Source: Ceratotherium simum simum
Taxonomy: Eukaryota; Chordata; Mammalia; Perissodactyla; Rhinocerotidae
DNA: 64,000 bases
Reading direction: 5' to 3'
Assembly: GCF_000283155.1 (NCBI RefSeq)
Contig: NW_004454160.1
Location: 9,441,285 to 9,505,284 of the forward strand
The position numbers and the translations under genes are program-made. The notes beneath the pieces are model-generated. The model searched no databases and was not told the origin of the DNA. It worked only from the letters and a program-made list of their open reading frames with translations. Shown here one piece after another: positions 33,701 to 43,371 of this stretch; position 1 is the first letter of the stretch, and each line of letters opens with the position of its first letter.

Positions 33701-36700
33701 GGTGGGTGGTGAGGAGTGGGGCCTGAGCTGTGACTTAGGCAGTGATTACACAGGGAATGCTTCATTGGAAAGGGTAGACGAGCCACCTCTGTGGGACTTT
33801 CCGGGTAGGAATTACTGGGCAGAGGTTCCTGGAACCTAGGAATTTCCCAAGCTAACTCAAGCACCAACCTGGTAACTTTAAGTAACCTCGAGTGGCCAGA
33901 GGGAGCCGTGAGCGGTAAAGACTGGGGGGAGGAAATAGGGCTTCGCCTCTCTGCTGCGCCCCAGTGTTTACATGTTTATCTCTTTGGCTACACTGAGAGT
34001 TCCTTAAAAGCAGGGTGTCTTCCACTTCCTTGTCTCCACGTCATCAGCACAGTGATGAGCATACAGAAGGGGCTCAATCAATGATCTGTTTGAGTGAGAG
34101 CATTTCTTCTTCCCTCCTTTCTTCACAGCCAACTTTTATTTTTGGCCAGTAATGACTTGAGAAGAATAACTGTGAAAAGAAGGATCAAACAGAGGCCCCA
34201 TTCTTGATGAGAGGAGCTTCAGCTTCCCCTGGTTTCTGCCCCTCCCCTCCCAGCTCCGAGTAGTCACAAGCCCTGTGACCAGCCTGGCTCTCAGACTTGC
34301 TTTTGCATCGGCGCAGGCAGCCCTCGTAGCAGCTGCTGTCGGTGGTGGGCTGTGTGGGGGTGCACAGGGGGGAGGCACAGGGAGGCCCCTCTGACTCTTG
34401 TTCTCTGTGCCATGTCCCCAGCACCCTGTCTCAGTGCATCCATGCTGCGGCCGCGCTGCTCTACCCCTTCAGCTGGGCACATACCTACATTCCTGTTGTC
34501 CCTGAGAGCCTTCTGGCCACTGTCTGCTGCCCCACTCCCTTCATGGTTGGAGTACAAATGCGCTTTCTGCAGGAGGTTATGGAGAGCCCCATGGAAGAGG
34601 TATGATGCAGCAAGAAGAGGGCATGATTTGGAGCCAGGCAGACCTGGATTGGGACCCCAGGTCTGTGACTAACATCTGTGTGATTTGGGGCAAGTTGCTT
34701 AACCTCTTTAAGCCTGAGCTTCCTCATCTGTAAAATGGGGATGATGGTGTGCAGTTCCTAGGAATTCTAGGGGAAATAATCTGCATAAAGCTCCTAGCCT
34801 GGTGCCTGACACAGAGTTGATGCTCAGTAAGTGTCTGCTCCCTCCTCCTGAATGATTTCCCTTTGGACTAAAGGGGCAGCAAGCGCATAGCTTATTCAGG
34901 GGTGATCAAACTGTCCTAGGCCAGCTAGTCCAAATGAGAGGCTCTGGGGTGTCCCATCTCTCATCTGAATGGATGCGCACAGCTGATCTATACAACACAC
35001 ACTCCACTGGAATTCATTCACATTCCTTGGAAGTGAGCTAACATAGCCCTCCTGCAAACTAGGAGTTTTGAAAATGCAGATTTTTGTAGTAAGAGCCATC
35101 TTTCTGATTAGCTCAGCGCTCAGTTGGCTAAGGAGGATATAGGTCCAAATCCCCTTTGATTTTGTCAGCTTCTTATTTCTTGGCAGTGCCCTAGACTCAC
35201 CTGAGGGCTCAGTGGTGAAAATGGGCATTAATAGCATAAATCTATCTTCAATGTTAGAAGCACAATTCAAAACACGTGCTCTGCTTCAAGTTGTCAGTAG
35301 GAACTTCCAGAAGATAGCATGTTACTATGATCTCAAGCCAGCAGAGCTGCTGAGGTATATCTGCACTGGCTAATCATTGACTCCCTCTGTGCAGACAAAG
35401 GGCCTACCAAGGGGAAAGGTGGGGTCTAGAAATAAGCTACTGAAGAGTCACAGAACCAGCCCTTGTGAGAGGATTTCCTCCATTTTACATAAGAAATAAC
35501 TGAGGTCCAGAGAACTCAACTGACTTATCCGAGGCCACACATGCAATGATAGAACCTAGCGCAGACAGAACCAAAGCCCTTCTTACACAAAGTAGTTGCT
35601 GGGAAGTAAAGGAGCAGGCTGTTTCCCTTCCTTGCTTCCCCAGCCCTCCCAGCCCTCCTCAGAACTGCTGAGTACACACGCCCTTTGAACGAGCCTTTGC
35701 CTTGTGACTAACTGGGACCGTGTTTAGCAATAAGACTTAAAATGTCCCAACCCCAGAAATTATGAAACTTCCTGATGCTGCAGCTTCAACTCCTTGGAAG
35801 CTATGGCCAGCCGGACTCCAGCTCCTGCTAGCCCAGAGCCTTGGCCTATTGTATTCCTCAGCAGCTGCTCTGTGAAATGGGCAGGGGATGAGGAACAGGG
35901 AGGGCCAGGGGCCTGGGTAGGTGTGGAGGGATTCCCTGACTCCCCACATAAGCTCTCTGGAAGGGATTACTCGACAGACAGTGACTTACCCAAACACTAG
36001 AAAGATTTTTGGGAACTTCACAAAAAAAATTCTTTACACACACTCTTAGCTCCCAACCCCTAAATGAATAGCCTTCCCTGAATGAAGGCATTTGAGCCTA
36101 GGTATACAAGTGGTTTCAGGCTTGGATGAGTTCAAATTTTCTCTGCTGATGATGGATAATTATAGTGCTTGCTCTGTCTTTTGGCACACTTTCCAGCCCC
36201 TCTCTTTCCGTTTATTTGGAAGAAGGGAGCATGGAGGGATCATTCACCCTGTTATCAAGACCAAGGGTCCAAACTGAAAAGAGATCCCAGCAGGCACTTA
36301 AATGGCCAACACAGGCTTTGGGGGAACATGGTGAACTGTTGAGCACATGCCCTGCCTAAAGGGGGCAGCTGCACTCAGTTCCATCTGAATGTTGTCCTTT
36401 AGAAATGTGGACCAGTGTTTGAGTTCCTGACTTTTCAGGAGAAGCCCCATATCCAAATTTTATGTGAAATTTTCCAATTTAAATACAGCCATGTGTTGCT
36501 TAACAACGGGGATACGTTCTGAGAAATGCATTGTTAGGCGATTTTGTTGTGTGAACACCAGAGAGTACTTACACAAACCTAGATGGTATAGCCTACTACA
36601 CACCTAAGCTATGTGGTACTTAATCTTATGGGATCACCGTCGTTGACTGCAATGTTGTTATGCGGCACATGACTGTATTGGAAACAAATTCGATTATTTT

Positions 36701-39263
36701 AAAACACTCTGAGAATCAAACAGGCCCAACCAGCAGATGCCTATTTGTCATCTCCGGTCTAGACTGCAGGCCCTTCAGGCAGTGATGGAGCTGGTACACA
36801 ACTCAGGCCCCCTGGTTCCAGCCTGTGCTTGTCTACAGCCTGTAGACACATGGTCTCCTCACTGTCTTTCCTTCCCTCTTCCTGCAGACCCTGGGCTAAT
36901 TTCCTTCTCTTGTTGTTTCCTGTGGGAAGGAAGCTCTGAGAGAGTTTTTAAAATAGAATTCCAGGTGATTGTACATAAAGCTGTTGCAAGCATTAAAGAT
37001 CAAAAGAGGTCCATCCCTGTCCTAAAGCTGACCAGAGGGCAGAGAGTTGAAGGAGAGCTGTAGGGAGAGGGATGCCATCCCAAGGACAGCACAATGGAGG
37101 CTTGGAAACTTATACTATTTGTTAGCATTATGACCTCAGGCAACTTCACTTTTTTGAGTCTATTTCCTCAACTGCAAAATAGGGATAGTACTTACCTCTG
37201 CAGGGCTGTTGGGAGGATTAAATGAGATAAAATGTACAGAGCACCTATCGTGTGTGCCATGTACTAAATGTTCCATATATAAAAGCAATGACGATTATCA
37301 ACGTTTTATTGAGGAAGTGACTGGCTATGATTTCCCTATATTGTATTCCCCTTCTCCCTTAGCTCTCTCCCTTCTCCCCCTTCCTACACCCTCATACCCT
37401 TTGATACCCAGGAAGGGAACTGCGATTTCCAAAGAGGGGAATAGTGAGGAAGGAGAGTGTCAGACAGGAAATGAGAATTGAAGATGCTGATTTTGTTGCT
37501 ACTTGGGCTGAAAGGCATAGCCCAAGACAGAAATGGAGATGGTAAGTCCTCCTGAGGTCTGTGAAGAAAGGGGAAGAGATAAAGCCGTTCTGTGTTTATT
37601 TCAGGTCCTGTTGGTGAACCTTTGTGAAGGAACCTTCTTAATGTCAGTAAGTATCTGGGTTCAGGTCCCCTGCAGGCCCACCACCAACTTGATCCATGTT
37701 CTGCTTATTTCAACAAACTTTAAGTACTTTGTTGAGTGAGAACCCATGCTAATAAGACCTCTCCTCTCTCAAGGAGCCATGACAAAGACAGATGACTTAC
37801 AACAAAGCAATGAGTGTTAGTGCCTTTGGAGCAAGGGTATACATCAAGTACCACAGGGATAGAGAGACTTGCTAATGTTTAGAGTCAAACCGAGGACCAA
37901 GAAACAGCTTCTGTTGTTTCTCTCCTATGTGGCCAATTATTCGGGGGTGGAGGACGGGTGTAGAATTCACACCTTCCTCATGCTCTCTACCAACACTTCA
38001 CACCTCCTCCTTGACTGCTTGACCTGAGCTGACTCTGTCCTCTCCTAGGTTGGTGACGAAAAAGACATCCTACCACCCAAACTTCAGGAGGACATCCTAG
38101 ACTCTCTTAGCCAGAGGATCAATGAGTTACAGAGTAAGTCCTAGGCCCGTCTTATTTGGGGTTTCTCCAAAGAACTTGAGGGCATGATTCCCAACCATTC
38201 CCTTCCAGGACTAAAATGAACTCACTCAGCAGTCCTGGGCCAGTCCCAGAGGCCTAGATTCTAGGGCAAGTCTGAGTTGGTGACTTTATTCTTCCTAAGC
38301 AATGGTGGAGAACCCATACCCAGTCTCCCATTTTAGTCAGTCCATCAGTAACTATGAACCCTACCCCACCCCTTCCCCAGGAGCTTTCAGCCTGCAATAA
38401 AAGCCCCTTGGAGGTAAGAGTGGGTAGTTTCATCCTTCTGCTACCCTCTGAGACGGCCTCTGTTGCCCCCTGCAGCTTTGGAACAAATCAACGAGCATGT
38501 TTCAGGCCCTTTTGTGCAGTTCTTTGTCAAGACTGTGGGCCACTATGCTTCCTACATCAAGCGGGATGCAAATGGGCAAGGCCATTTCCAAGAACGGGCC
38601 TTCTATAAGGCTCTGCCCTCCAAGGCCAACCGGCGATTCGTGAAGAAGTTTGTGAAGACACAGCTCTTCTCCCTTTTCATCCAGGAAGCCGAGAAGAGCA
38701 AGAACCCTCCTGCAGGTATACACCGACAGCCCCCTATCAATCTTAAGCTGGGAGAGGGTCACTGCCTCCAAGTCAGCTGTGGCCCTAGGATAAAGAGGGG
38801 GAGAGGAAAGAGCATTTCTCTCTAGAGGCCCACAAAGTAGCTATAATCTTATCAGTGTGGTTCCAAAGAAATAACCTGAAGCCAAAGAAAAGGCCTCCTG
38901 GGCTGACATTTTGTAGAAGTTGCTCTATTTATCAGCCAGCAGAAGGCCCTTTGCTCTTTGTTTTAGTCTGGAGCTAATTCCTACTAATGATTCTTTGTTT
39001 GTAGGCCTCTTTTACGGCCAAACTGAATTCCTGGATCTCCAGAGGCCTGTGAGGGCATGGGAATCCTGGCAGGAACGTGGGTGTGGCAGGGGAGCATGGA
39101 AAGCAGACCGAGGGTATTTCTAATCCTTGCTCCATAGTGCGCCTGGACAGATGAGACGCCTCTAACACCCGTATCTGAACCCACAGGCTACTTCCAACAG
39201 AAAATACTTGAATATGAAGAACAGAAGAAACAGAAGAAACCAAGAGAAAAGACTGTGAAATAA
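21727..39263 (+). CDS. DENND2D: DENN domain-containing protein 2D (whole locus, two alternative starts)
   Basis: DENND2D is a small member of the DENND2 family. These proteins act as guanine nucleotide exchange factors for Rab GTPases; Rab9 is the reported substrate. Coding exons: 21727-21784 (1a) or 25940-26006 (1b), then 26626-26801, 27681-27793, 28499-28568, 29301-29378, 30525-30665, 31891-32039, 34422-34599, 37605-37646, 38049-38133, 38476-38715, 39187-39263. All junctions have GT...AG and consistent phase. Exon 1b gives 471 residues and exon 1a gives 468, which agrees with the length I recall for the human protein. The uDENN part covers roughly residues 50-190, the cDENN core 200-330 and the dDENN part 335-445, followed by a Lys/Glu-rich C-terminal tail (EYEEQKKQKKPREKTVK). 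No frame damage is seen. The neighbour, CEPT1, is convergent. Confidence 0.97.
22145..22299. other. Assembly gap (155 N)
   Basis: A run of 155 undetermined bases inside the CpG island, in the first intron of the exon 1a transcript. Frames drawn through it are meaningless. Confidence 1.
22460..22535 (+). mobile_element. Probable MIR fragment
   Basis: 'catcagtgaagtgggaataa', 'gttgtggggattaaatta' is the core-to-3' part of MIR. Short and diverged. The ERE at 22597 inserted just downstream. Confidence 0.45.
22597..22868 (-). mobile_element. ERE-type SINE, minus orientation
   Basis: Antisense ERE: 'gccctgagctaacatc' occurs twice, separated by a T-rich tract, and ends in the complement of the tRNA-like head ('cacacttaaccacttgcccc'). 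The target duplication aggaattcat(c/t)cat is at 22583-22596 and 22869-22882. It lies in the intron between DENND2D exons 1a and 1b. Confidence 0.9.
22883..25918. other. DENND2D intron between exons 1a and 1b
   Basis: No exon is supported. The frame 23071-23733 on + (220 codons) is the longest one but has no recognisable domain, is overlapped by frames on the other strand and is not bounded by convincing splice sites. A (TG)n run lies at about 23639-23667. A MIR-like piece is at about 24335-24460. Confidence 0.5.
23639..23667. repeat. (TG)n microsatellite
   Basis: An interrupted TG run ('gtgtgtgtgtggtgtgtgtg'). Confidence 0.85.
25940..26006 (+). CDS. DENND2D: DENND2D alternative first coding exon 1b (standard start)
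   Basis: It encodes MEGQVVGGMFRLFRNRLPRL followed by RA, which matches the N-terminus I know from human DENND2D apart from a few substitutions. The context AAGATGG is strong. It ends in phase 1 before the donor gtctgg, which is a weak donor. An in-frame upstream ATG at 25919 (weak context) could add MPCRSEK. I keep 25940 because it agrees with the human start. Confidence 0.93.
26626..26801 (+). CDS. DENND2D: DENND2D exon 2 (first shared exon)
   Basis: Preceded by tttcag and followed by gtaagg; 176 bases, residues 23-81. It encodes PPQDNLGEDVKEPERAQEH, then the start of the uDENN part (FFEYLLVVSLKKKRSGDDYE). Both first exons join it in the same frame. Confidence 0.97.
27681..27793 (+). CDS. 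DENND2D: DENND2D exon 3
   Basis: Acceptor ccttgtag, donor gtaatt; 113 bases, residues 82-118 plus two bases of Arg119. It encodes RENLLRGQQEEEERLLGAIP and the uDENN stretch LFCFPDGNEWAPLTEYP. Confidence 0.97.
28165..28365 (+). mobile_element. MIR SINE in DENND2D intron 3
   Basis: It shows the full MIR order: 'tttggctttaccacttatgt', 'gcctcagttccttcatcttt', 'gttgttctgagaattaaata', 'agtaagcacttaatagg'. Confidence 0.75.
28499..28568 (+). CDS. DENND2D: DENND2D exon 4
   Basis: Acceptor ttcctcag, 70 bases, residues 119-142 (ETFSFVLTNVDGSRKIGYCR, then RLL). The donor is gtctgt, which is as weak at +3/+4 as that of exon 1b. The uDENN motif FVLTNVDG.R..GYCRR is intact. Confidence 0.96.
29301..29378 (+). 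CDS. DENND2D: DENND2D exon 5
   Basis: Acceptor gtccccag, donor gtaggg; 78 bases, residues 143-168. It encodes PAGRGPRLPKVYCIISCIGC and FGLFSK. Arg146 stands where I recall Pro in human. Confidence 0.96.
29675..29830 (+). mobile_element. Probable MIR fragment in DENND2D intron 5
   Basis: 'ttcattttccccatctgtca' and 'gctgtgaggctcagatgagg' follow the MIR core order. Diverged, without target duplication. Confidence 0.4.
30525..30665 (+). CDS. DENND2D: DENND2D exon 6
   Basis: Acceptor tgtgcag, donor gtgggt; 141 bases, residues 169-215. It encodes ILDEVEKRHQISMAVIYPFM and continues to FIPDSGTE, the end of uDENN and the linker to the cDENN core. Confidence 0.97.
31255..31830. repeat. Ancient interspersed repeat in DENND2D intron 6
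   Basis: 'tgccatgtgccaggctatag', 'aataaaatgaacatggtccc', later 'aaactgtggatgggttttag' and 'agacagggtcagatttactc' form a known old mammalian repeat arrangement that I cannot name. Parts of it resemble 9300-9670 and 17385-17525. Confidence 0.45.
31891..32039 (+). CDS. DENND2D: DENND2D exon 7
   Basis: Acceptor ccccacag, donor gtgggt; 149 bases, residues 216-264 plus two bases of Ser265. It encodes FISLTRPLDSHLEHVDFSSL and the cDENN stretch FEQILQIFASAVLERKIIFL. Arg is seen in LHCLRFEQ where I recall Ser in human. Confidence 0.97.
32568..32805 (+). mobile_element. MIR SINE in DENND2D intron 7
   Basis: Near full-length MIR: 'gtgcactggttgaaagcata', 'caaggttcaagtcctgttct', 'gtgtaaaatggagataacct', 'gtggtgaggattaaattaaa', 'gtaagtgctagctgttat'. 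Confidence 0.8.
34422..34599 (+). CDS. DENND2D: DENND2D exon 8
   Basis: Acceptor tgtccccag, donor gtatga; 178 bases, residues 265-324. It encodes STLSQCIHAAAALLYPFSWA and HTYIPVVPESLLATVCCPTP, the conserved cDENN core (YPF.W.HT.IPV.P), then FMVGVQMRFLQEVMESPMEE. Confidence 0.97.
34615..34850 (+). mobile_element. MIR SINE directly after DENND2D exon 8
   Basis: Well-preserved MIR: 'tttggagccaggcagacctg', 'tttggggcaagttgcttaac', 'cctcatctgtaaaatgggga', 'gatgctcagtaagtgtctgc'. It starts only about 15 bases after the donor site. Confidence 0.85.
34851..37094. other. DENND2D intron 8, contains one DNA transposon relic
   Basis: No exon is supported. A weak antisense MIR may lie at about 35490-35580 ('agaaataactgaggtccaga'). 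The hAT-like relic is listed separately at 36483-36680. Confidence 0.45.
36483..36680. mobile_element. Internally deleted DNA transposon with terminal inverted repeats
   Basis: The left end 'tacagccatgtgttgcttaa' and the complement of the right end ('tacagtcatgtgccgcataa') form terminal inverted repeats. The interior ('atggtatagcctactacaca', 'cttatgggatcaccgtcg') is a known non-autonomous mammalian element, which I would place among hAT-like families without naming it. About 200 bases remain, so the middle is deleted compared with longer copies I remember. Confidence 0.7.
37095..37290 (+). mobile_element. MIR SINE in DENND2D intron 8
   Basis: 'tatgacctcaggcaacttca', 'cctcaactgcaaaataggga', 'ttgggaggattaaatgagat', 'gtactaaatgttcc' follow the MIR order. 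Confidence 0.7.
37605..37646 (+). CDS. DENND2D: DENND2D exon 9 (42-base microexon-like)
   Basis: Acceptor tttatttcag, donor gtaagt; 42 bases, residues 325-338 (VLLVNLCEGTFLMS). Phase 0 on both sides, so skipping would keep the frame and drop 14 residues at the cDENN-dDENN boundary. Confidence 0.95.
38049..38133 (+). CDS. DENND2D: DENND2D exon 10
   Basis: Acceptor ctcctag, donor gtaagt; 85 bases, residues 339-366 plus one base of Thr367. It encodes VGDEKDILPPKLQEDILDSL and SQRINELQ, the start of the dDENN part. Confidence 0.96.
38476..38715 (+). CDS. DENND2D: DENND2D exon 11
   Basis: Acceptor cccctgcag, donor gtatac; 240 bases, residues 367-446. It encodes the dDENN part: INEHVSGPFVQFFVKTVGHY, RRFVKKFVKTQLFSLFIQEA and ending EKSKNPPA. 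Confidence 0.97.
39187..39263 (+). CDS. DENND2D: DENND2D exon 12, coding part with stop
   Basis: Acceptor acccacag; Gly447 is split across the junction. It encodes YFQQKILEYEEQKKQKKPRE and KTVK, then TAA at 39261-39263. The charged tail probably forms a short helix. Confidence 0.97.
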
Positions 39264-39710
39264 GAGCTGTGGTGAACAGGAGGGACTAGACGTATAGGCC
39301 AGTTTTGGACTTTGGCCCCTGCCAGCATGGTAGGATCGGTGAAGCTCTCAGCCCCCAGAATCCACAGCCGCCTTCTGAGTCCTGGTAACCAGGTGTTGCT
39401 TCAAGCTGGTGTCTTGAGTTTGGGATCCCTGGAATCAGCTTTCTCAGGACTTTGGAAGGCTCTGAGCTCTGTGTTCACAGAGCTGGGCTCAAAGCTGCCA
39501 TTTTCTGCAGAGGTGACATAGAGCAGGGAACAGTAGTACAGGTGTTGTAGAGACGTAGAAGTTGCTGTAACTGCCCTCTCCCAGGAACCACTATTCCAAA
39601 ATCCTCAACAGAGAAAGCAGTTGTGGCCAAAGGCTCAGTCTCTCCACATAAAAAAAGAGGTCTGTGGACATGTGACAGTAACAATAAAGATGAAAATCTT
39701 GTTGTTTGTA
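39264..39710 (+). other. DENND2D: DENND2D 3' UTR
   Basis: It runs from the stop to about 20 bases after the AATAAA at 39683-39688, with a GT-rich stretch (gttgtttgtatgtatttttg) directly after. No other strong signal is seen before the ERE at 40361. The frame 39475-39903 on minus overlaps the UTR and is not supported as a gene. Confidence 0.8.
39683..39688 (+). terminator. Polyadenylation signal of DENND2D
   Basis: Canonical AATAAA about 420 bases after the stop, followed within about 25 bases by a GT-rich downstream element. Confidence 0.85.
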
Positions 39711-40360
39711 TGTATTTTTGGCTTTCACTGTAGGGGGGAGAACCAGGAAAACAAAGCAATGAGATGTGAGAACAACCTGGACCAGAAGTGGAGGCCCTGG
39801 TCATAGCGGCCCAGAACTTGGGGGCTTTGTTTGGAGCGGCAGCATTACAGGCGTCAGCAGCTCCACTTCTGATAGGAAGGGGAGGGGATACTGCTAAAAG
39901 CAACAGTACTGGGGACAGGGCCGCAGTTCTTGGTTCCAGTCAAGTGTGCTTCCCAGAATCCTGGGAGGAAAGGCTGCTAGCCAGAGGGAAGCATTTGCAG
40001 TGTAGGGTAACTTGAGGGTAGGAATGCAGTTAACAGAAGCCAGGAAGAATACTACATTGCTTGTATAAATAGGTTTGTCTGCTCATCACTTCCAGTCTGG
40101 AACCTAAGTTTTAGACATCCTACTTCCTACTTCATTATTCTGAGAAGCCCAGCTCAACTCCTTAGCTAAAGGTGGACAGATCCCTGCATTGATATTTTTT
40201 CCCTTTGAGAAAAGAGAATCATAATCTTACGAGTCCAAAGGAGTTGAGTGATCACCTAGTCCATCTTCCCTCCATGCCTCCACTGATAGCTTCTGTTTAA
40301 ACACTGTTAGGGATGGGAAACTTTTGGAAGCATCTTGTCTTTCAAAAATTCCATCTTTTT

Positions 40361-40688
40361 GGGCCGGCCCCGTGGCTTAGCGGTTAAGTGTGCGCGCTCC
40401 GCTGCTGGCGGCCCGGGTTCAGATCCCGGGCGTGCACCAACGCACCACTTCTCCGGCCATGCTGAGGCCGCGTCCCACATGCAGCAACTAGAAGGATGTG
40501 CAACTATGACATACAACTATCTACTGGGGCTTTGCGGAGAAAAAAAAAAAAAGGAGGAGGATTGGGGATAGATGTTAGCTCAGAGCTGGTCTTCCTCAGC
40601 AAAAAGAGGATTAGCATGGATGTTAGCTCAGGGCTGATCTTCCTCTCACACACACACACACACACAATAAATAAAACTGTAAAAAAAA
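40361..40688 (+). mobile_element. Long ERE-type SINE with distinct middle part
   Basis: It starts gggccggccccgtggcttag, with the A-box-like TGGCTTAGCGG and the B-box-like ggttcagatcc. Unlike the EREs at 1387 or 15187, it has the middle block 'cagcaactagaaggatgtgc', 'acatacaactatctactggg'. The tail carries a (CA)n run and A-stretches. The target duplication aaaaattccatcttttt is at 40344-40360 and 40689-40705. It lies between the two genes. Confidence 0.93.
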
Positions 40689-40947
40689 AAAAATTCCATC
40701 TTTTTAATGTATGTCTATGAGTGTGGCCCTCAGAGGCCTCTGAATTCTATACAAAGAACACAAATGTTTTTGGAGGGTGGGATGGGGGCTGGGGTTACCA
40801 AATTGAAGTTAAAGCCAATGTAATTTGATTTGGGGGACAAAGAGACCTACTGCAGGTGGCAGATATTCCACTCTCCACATGCCACCCCTAACTACACTAC
40901 TACTCTTCAGAGCTTCTAAGAGGCGTTGCACCTTTTTAGGTAGTTTA

Positions 40948-41135
40948 TGGCAGTGGTTCCTAAACCCAGTTGTACCTCAAAAGGTTTTAGGACAAGGACT
41001 GGAATCCTAGGAAGCTAACGAAAATACTTTGAGGCCCCCTTCCAAACCTACTAAGTTATCTCTAGAGATAGGACCTGGGAGCCTATATTTTTTAAAGCTT
41101 CTTCAGGTAAATTTGATACCTAACCAGGTACGTGA
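40948..41135 (+). mobile_element. hAT-like MER5-type transposon relic
   Basis: 'cagtggttcctaaacccagt', 'ggactggaatcctaggaagc', 'aggacctgggagcctatatt', 'cttcttcaggtaaatttgat' follow the order of MER5-type non-autonomous hAT elements. Diverged; the 3' end is unclear. Confidence 0.55.
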
Positions 41136-42223
41136 TCACAAGAAGAATCAGGGCCAGCTGAGGTTTACTATAAATGTGCCCTTGACCTGATGCTGATGGT
41201 CTCCACCACCATCACCATGGACAGTATCTATCAAACCAAATACCAGAGCATTTTCCAGGTTCCCTTTAGGCTGAAAAAGATTATAGCATCTTGATTTACA
41301 GCTTTAGCCTGCTAAAACCTAGTATGATGTAGGAGATGGACCAGCATTCAGAAGATCTAGATTCTAGTCCCCATTCAGAACAGCAGCAACTGTGTGACAT
41401 TGGTATGCCTTTTAGCCTCTCCAGACCCCAATTTCCACTGTAGGTAATTAACATCTGCTGTGTCTTTTGTAATAATCAAATAAGACAATAGATGTAACTG
41501 TGCCAAAGAAGTAGAATTATCCTTCCTTCTCTTTCCTGATTTGTCCCAGCTTTCAAAACTTGATCTGCCCTAGCATTTTCCTGCATGCACTTCTCTACCC
41601 CAGATGCTGGAGAAGTTGCTAGCAAGCAAAGGTCATGAGAGATTTCCCTTTGCTGCTACAGTCTAACAAAGAAATTAAAGATTTCATTGTCATTGCTAAT
41701 CCAGATTACATGGGACTGATGGAACCATTAAAAGTGCAAGAAAGCAGAGTTCTGGCTGCCAGGCAAGGCAGTACAGCTATTGTTTATCCATGATTATGGA
41801 AACAAGGTATAAATAAAAATCAATAATAAGATACTTCATTTTAGCCAATAGTTTAAACCTTTTCTTCTGTCTCCCTCTTCATTCAAGCAACTGAATTATC
41901 TATATACAATGGAAACAAATCTGGTTTATAGTTACTGAGGACACCTGGTTCTCATTTCAAACTGTAGTATAGATAATGAGTAGCCAGAAAGACTGCAAAT
42001 TTCCAATAATTGCCTGGAGAGGCAAGGACTCTCTTACTTAAAATTTTGGGGAAGGGTTTGCCATTCCTAAAAGACTCATAATCTCAGGGGTAACAACTAC
42101 AACAAAAAAACCTATCAAGAGGAAAAATGAACACAGTTCTATGTTTTAGGTTAAACAGTTCATACAAAATAGAAAGATCACAGGACACATAACAACAATG
42201 AAGCTGACCGAACTTCCTTATTT

Positions 42224-42485
42224 TTTTATTTTTATTTTTATTTTTTTTGTGAGGAAGAGTAGCTCTGAGCTAACATCCGTTGCCAATCCTCTTCTTTTTT
42301 CGCTGAGGAAGATTGGCCCTGGGTTAACATCTGTGCCCATCTTCCTCTACTTTATACGGGATGCTGCCACAGCGTGGCCTGACAAGTGGTACATCGATTG
42401 GTCCGCACCCGGGATCTGAACCTGCAAACCCCGGGCCGCCAAAGCGGAGCACACGAACTTGACCACTACGTCACTGGGCTGGCCC
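42224..42485 (-). mobile_element. ERE-type SINE, minus orientation, in the intergenic gap
   Basis: Antisense ERE, ending in the complement of the ggccagcccagtgacgtag head. The target duplication gaacttccttattt is at 42210-42223 and 42488-42501. It lies just beyond the predicted CEPT1 polyadenylation site. Confidence 0.92.
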
Positions 42486-42594
42486 ATGAACTTCCTTATT
42501 TATTAAAGAACAGAAATAAATTTTGCTTAAATTTTAAAAAATGACATTAAAACTTAGTTCATCTTTCCACTGAATACAACTGAGAAAAAAGCTG

Positions 42595-43251
42595 GCTTTC
42601 AGATCATATATTTATTTAAAAAAATAAAATAGATCGACAAAGTTACCACATTATTCTGCATGCTAACAGGATTTCTCAAGCTTGTGAGAGAGATCATTTC
42701 TTGAGCAATAAAAAAATGACTTACTTCCTCAATGTAAAGACAGGAAACCTTTCAATCCAAATTCAAGGTCTTTATCACTAGTTCCACCTCACAAGCTAGT
42801 GGGATATATCTGTGCCAGAAGCTGAGCTCCTTCGTAAAGAAAGACTGAGAAGACACTAAATAAGGATGTCACTAAAAGATGGTGATGTGTTAAAATTATA
42901 CAGCAACCATCTTTTGACCTGCAAATATTCTACATTATAAATCTCCAGCACTGGGGATCTGCTCCCCATGACATTTTTATTCTGAATCCGGAATAATTAC
43001 AAACACATAGCATTTTTTCCTGCATGCTTTCTTGGGCCAAATCCTGTATGACAACATGTACAACTTACGAATGGGACTTGAAATTCCCATTCTCACACAG
43101 GATAGATAAGGAGTGTTAACAATAACAAAAAACAAAAGTTATACAACATTGATTATTATAAATTATATTTGTTCTTATCAACCCATTCTCCTTAATATGT
43201 TCAGATTCTTTCCTGCAGAAAACATGTTCCTATATAACACCAATTACATTG
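42595..43251 (-). other. CEPT1: Probable CEPT1 3' UTR
   Basis: Region between the stop codon at 43252 and the candidate AATAAA at 42611-42616 on the minus strand. It has no repeat that I recognise and is A/T-rich, as usual for a 3' UTR. The end is tentative. Confidence 0.55.
42611..42616 (-). terminator. Candidate polyadenylation signal of CEPT1
   Basis: TTTATT on +, AATAAA on -, about 640 bases after the CEPT1 stop. Other A/T-rich matches exist nearby, so this is the best candidate rather than a proven site. Confidence 0.5.
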
Positions 43252-43371
43252 TTAATGATGATTAGAATGAGCTGTAGAGACCTTGATTCTGAAGACATGT
43301 ATGTGCAAGTGAGACGCAATCTGATTGCAAACACTGACACAGTAGCGGATCAAATCAAAGAAAGAGAAGAC
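43252..43371 (-). CDS. CEPT1: CEPT1 last exon, coding part
   Basis: Acceptor 'ctttccag' on the minus strand; 40 codons including stop, residues 378-416. It encodes [30 protein letters not shown] and VSTAHSNHH, then TAA. The first part is the end of the last membrane helix and the rest is the polar C-terminus. Confidence 0.97.
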   Translation of the reverse strand, partial: VFSFFDLIRYCVSVCNQIASHLHIHVFRIKVSTAHSNHH

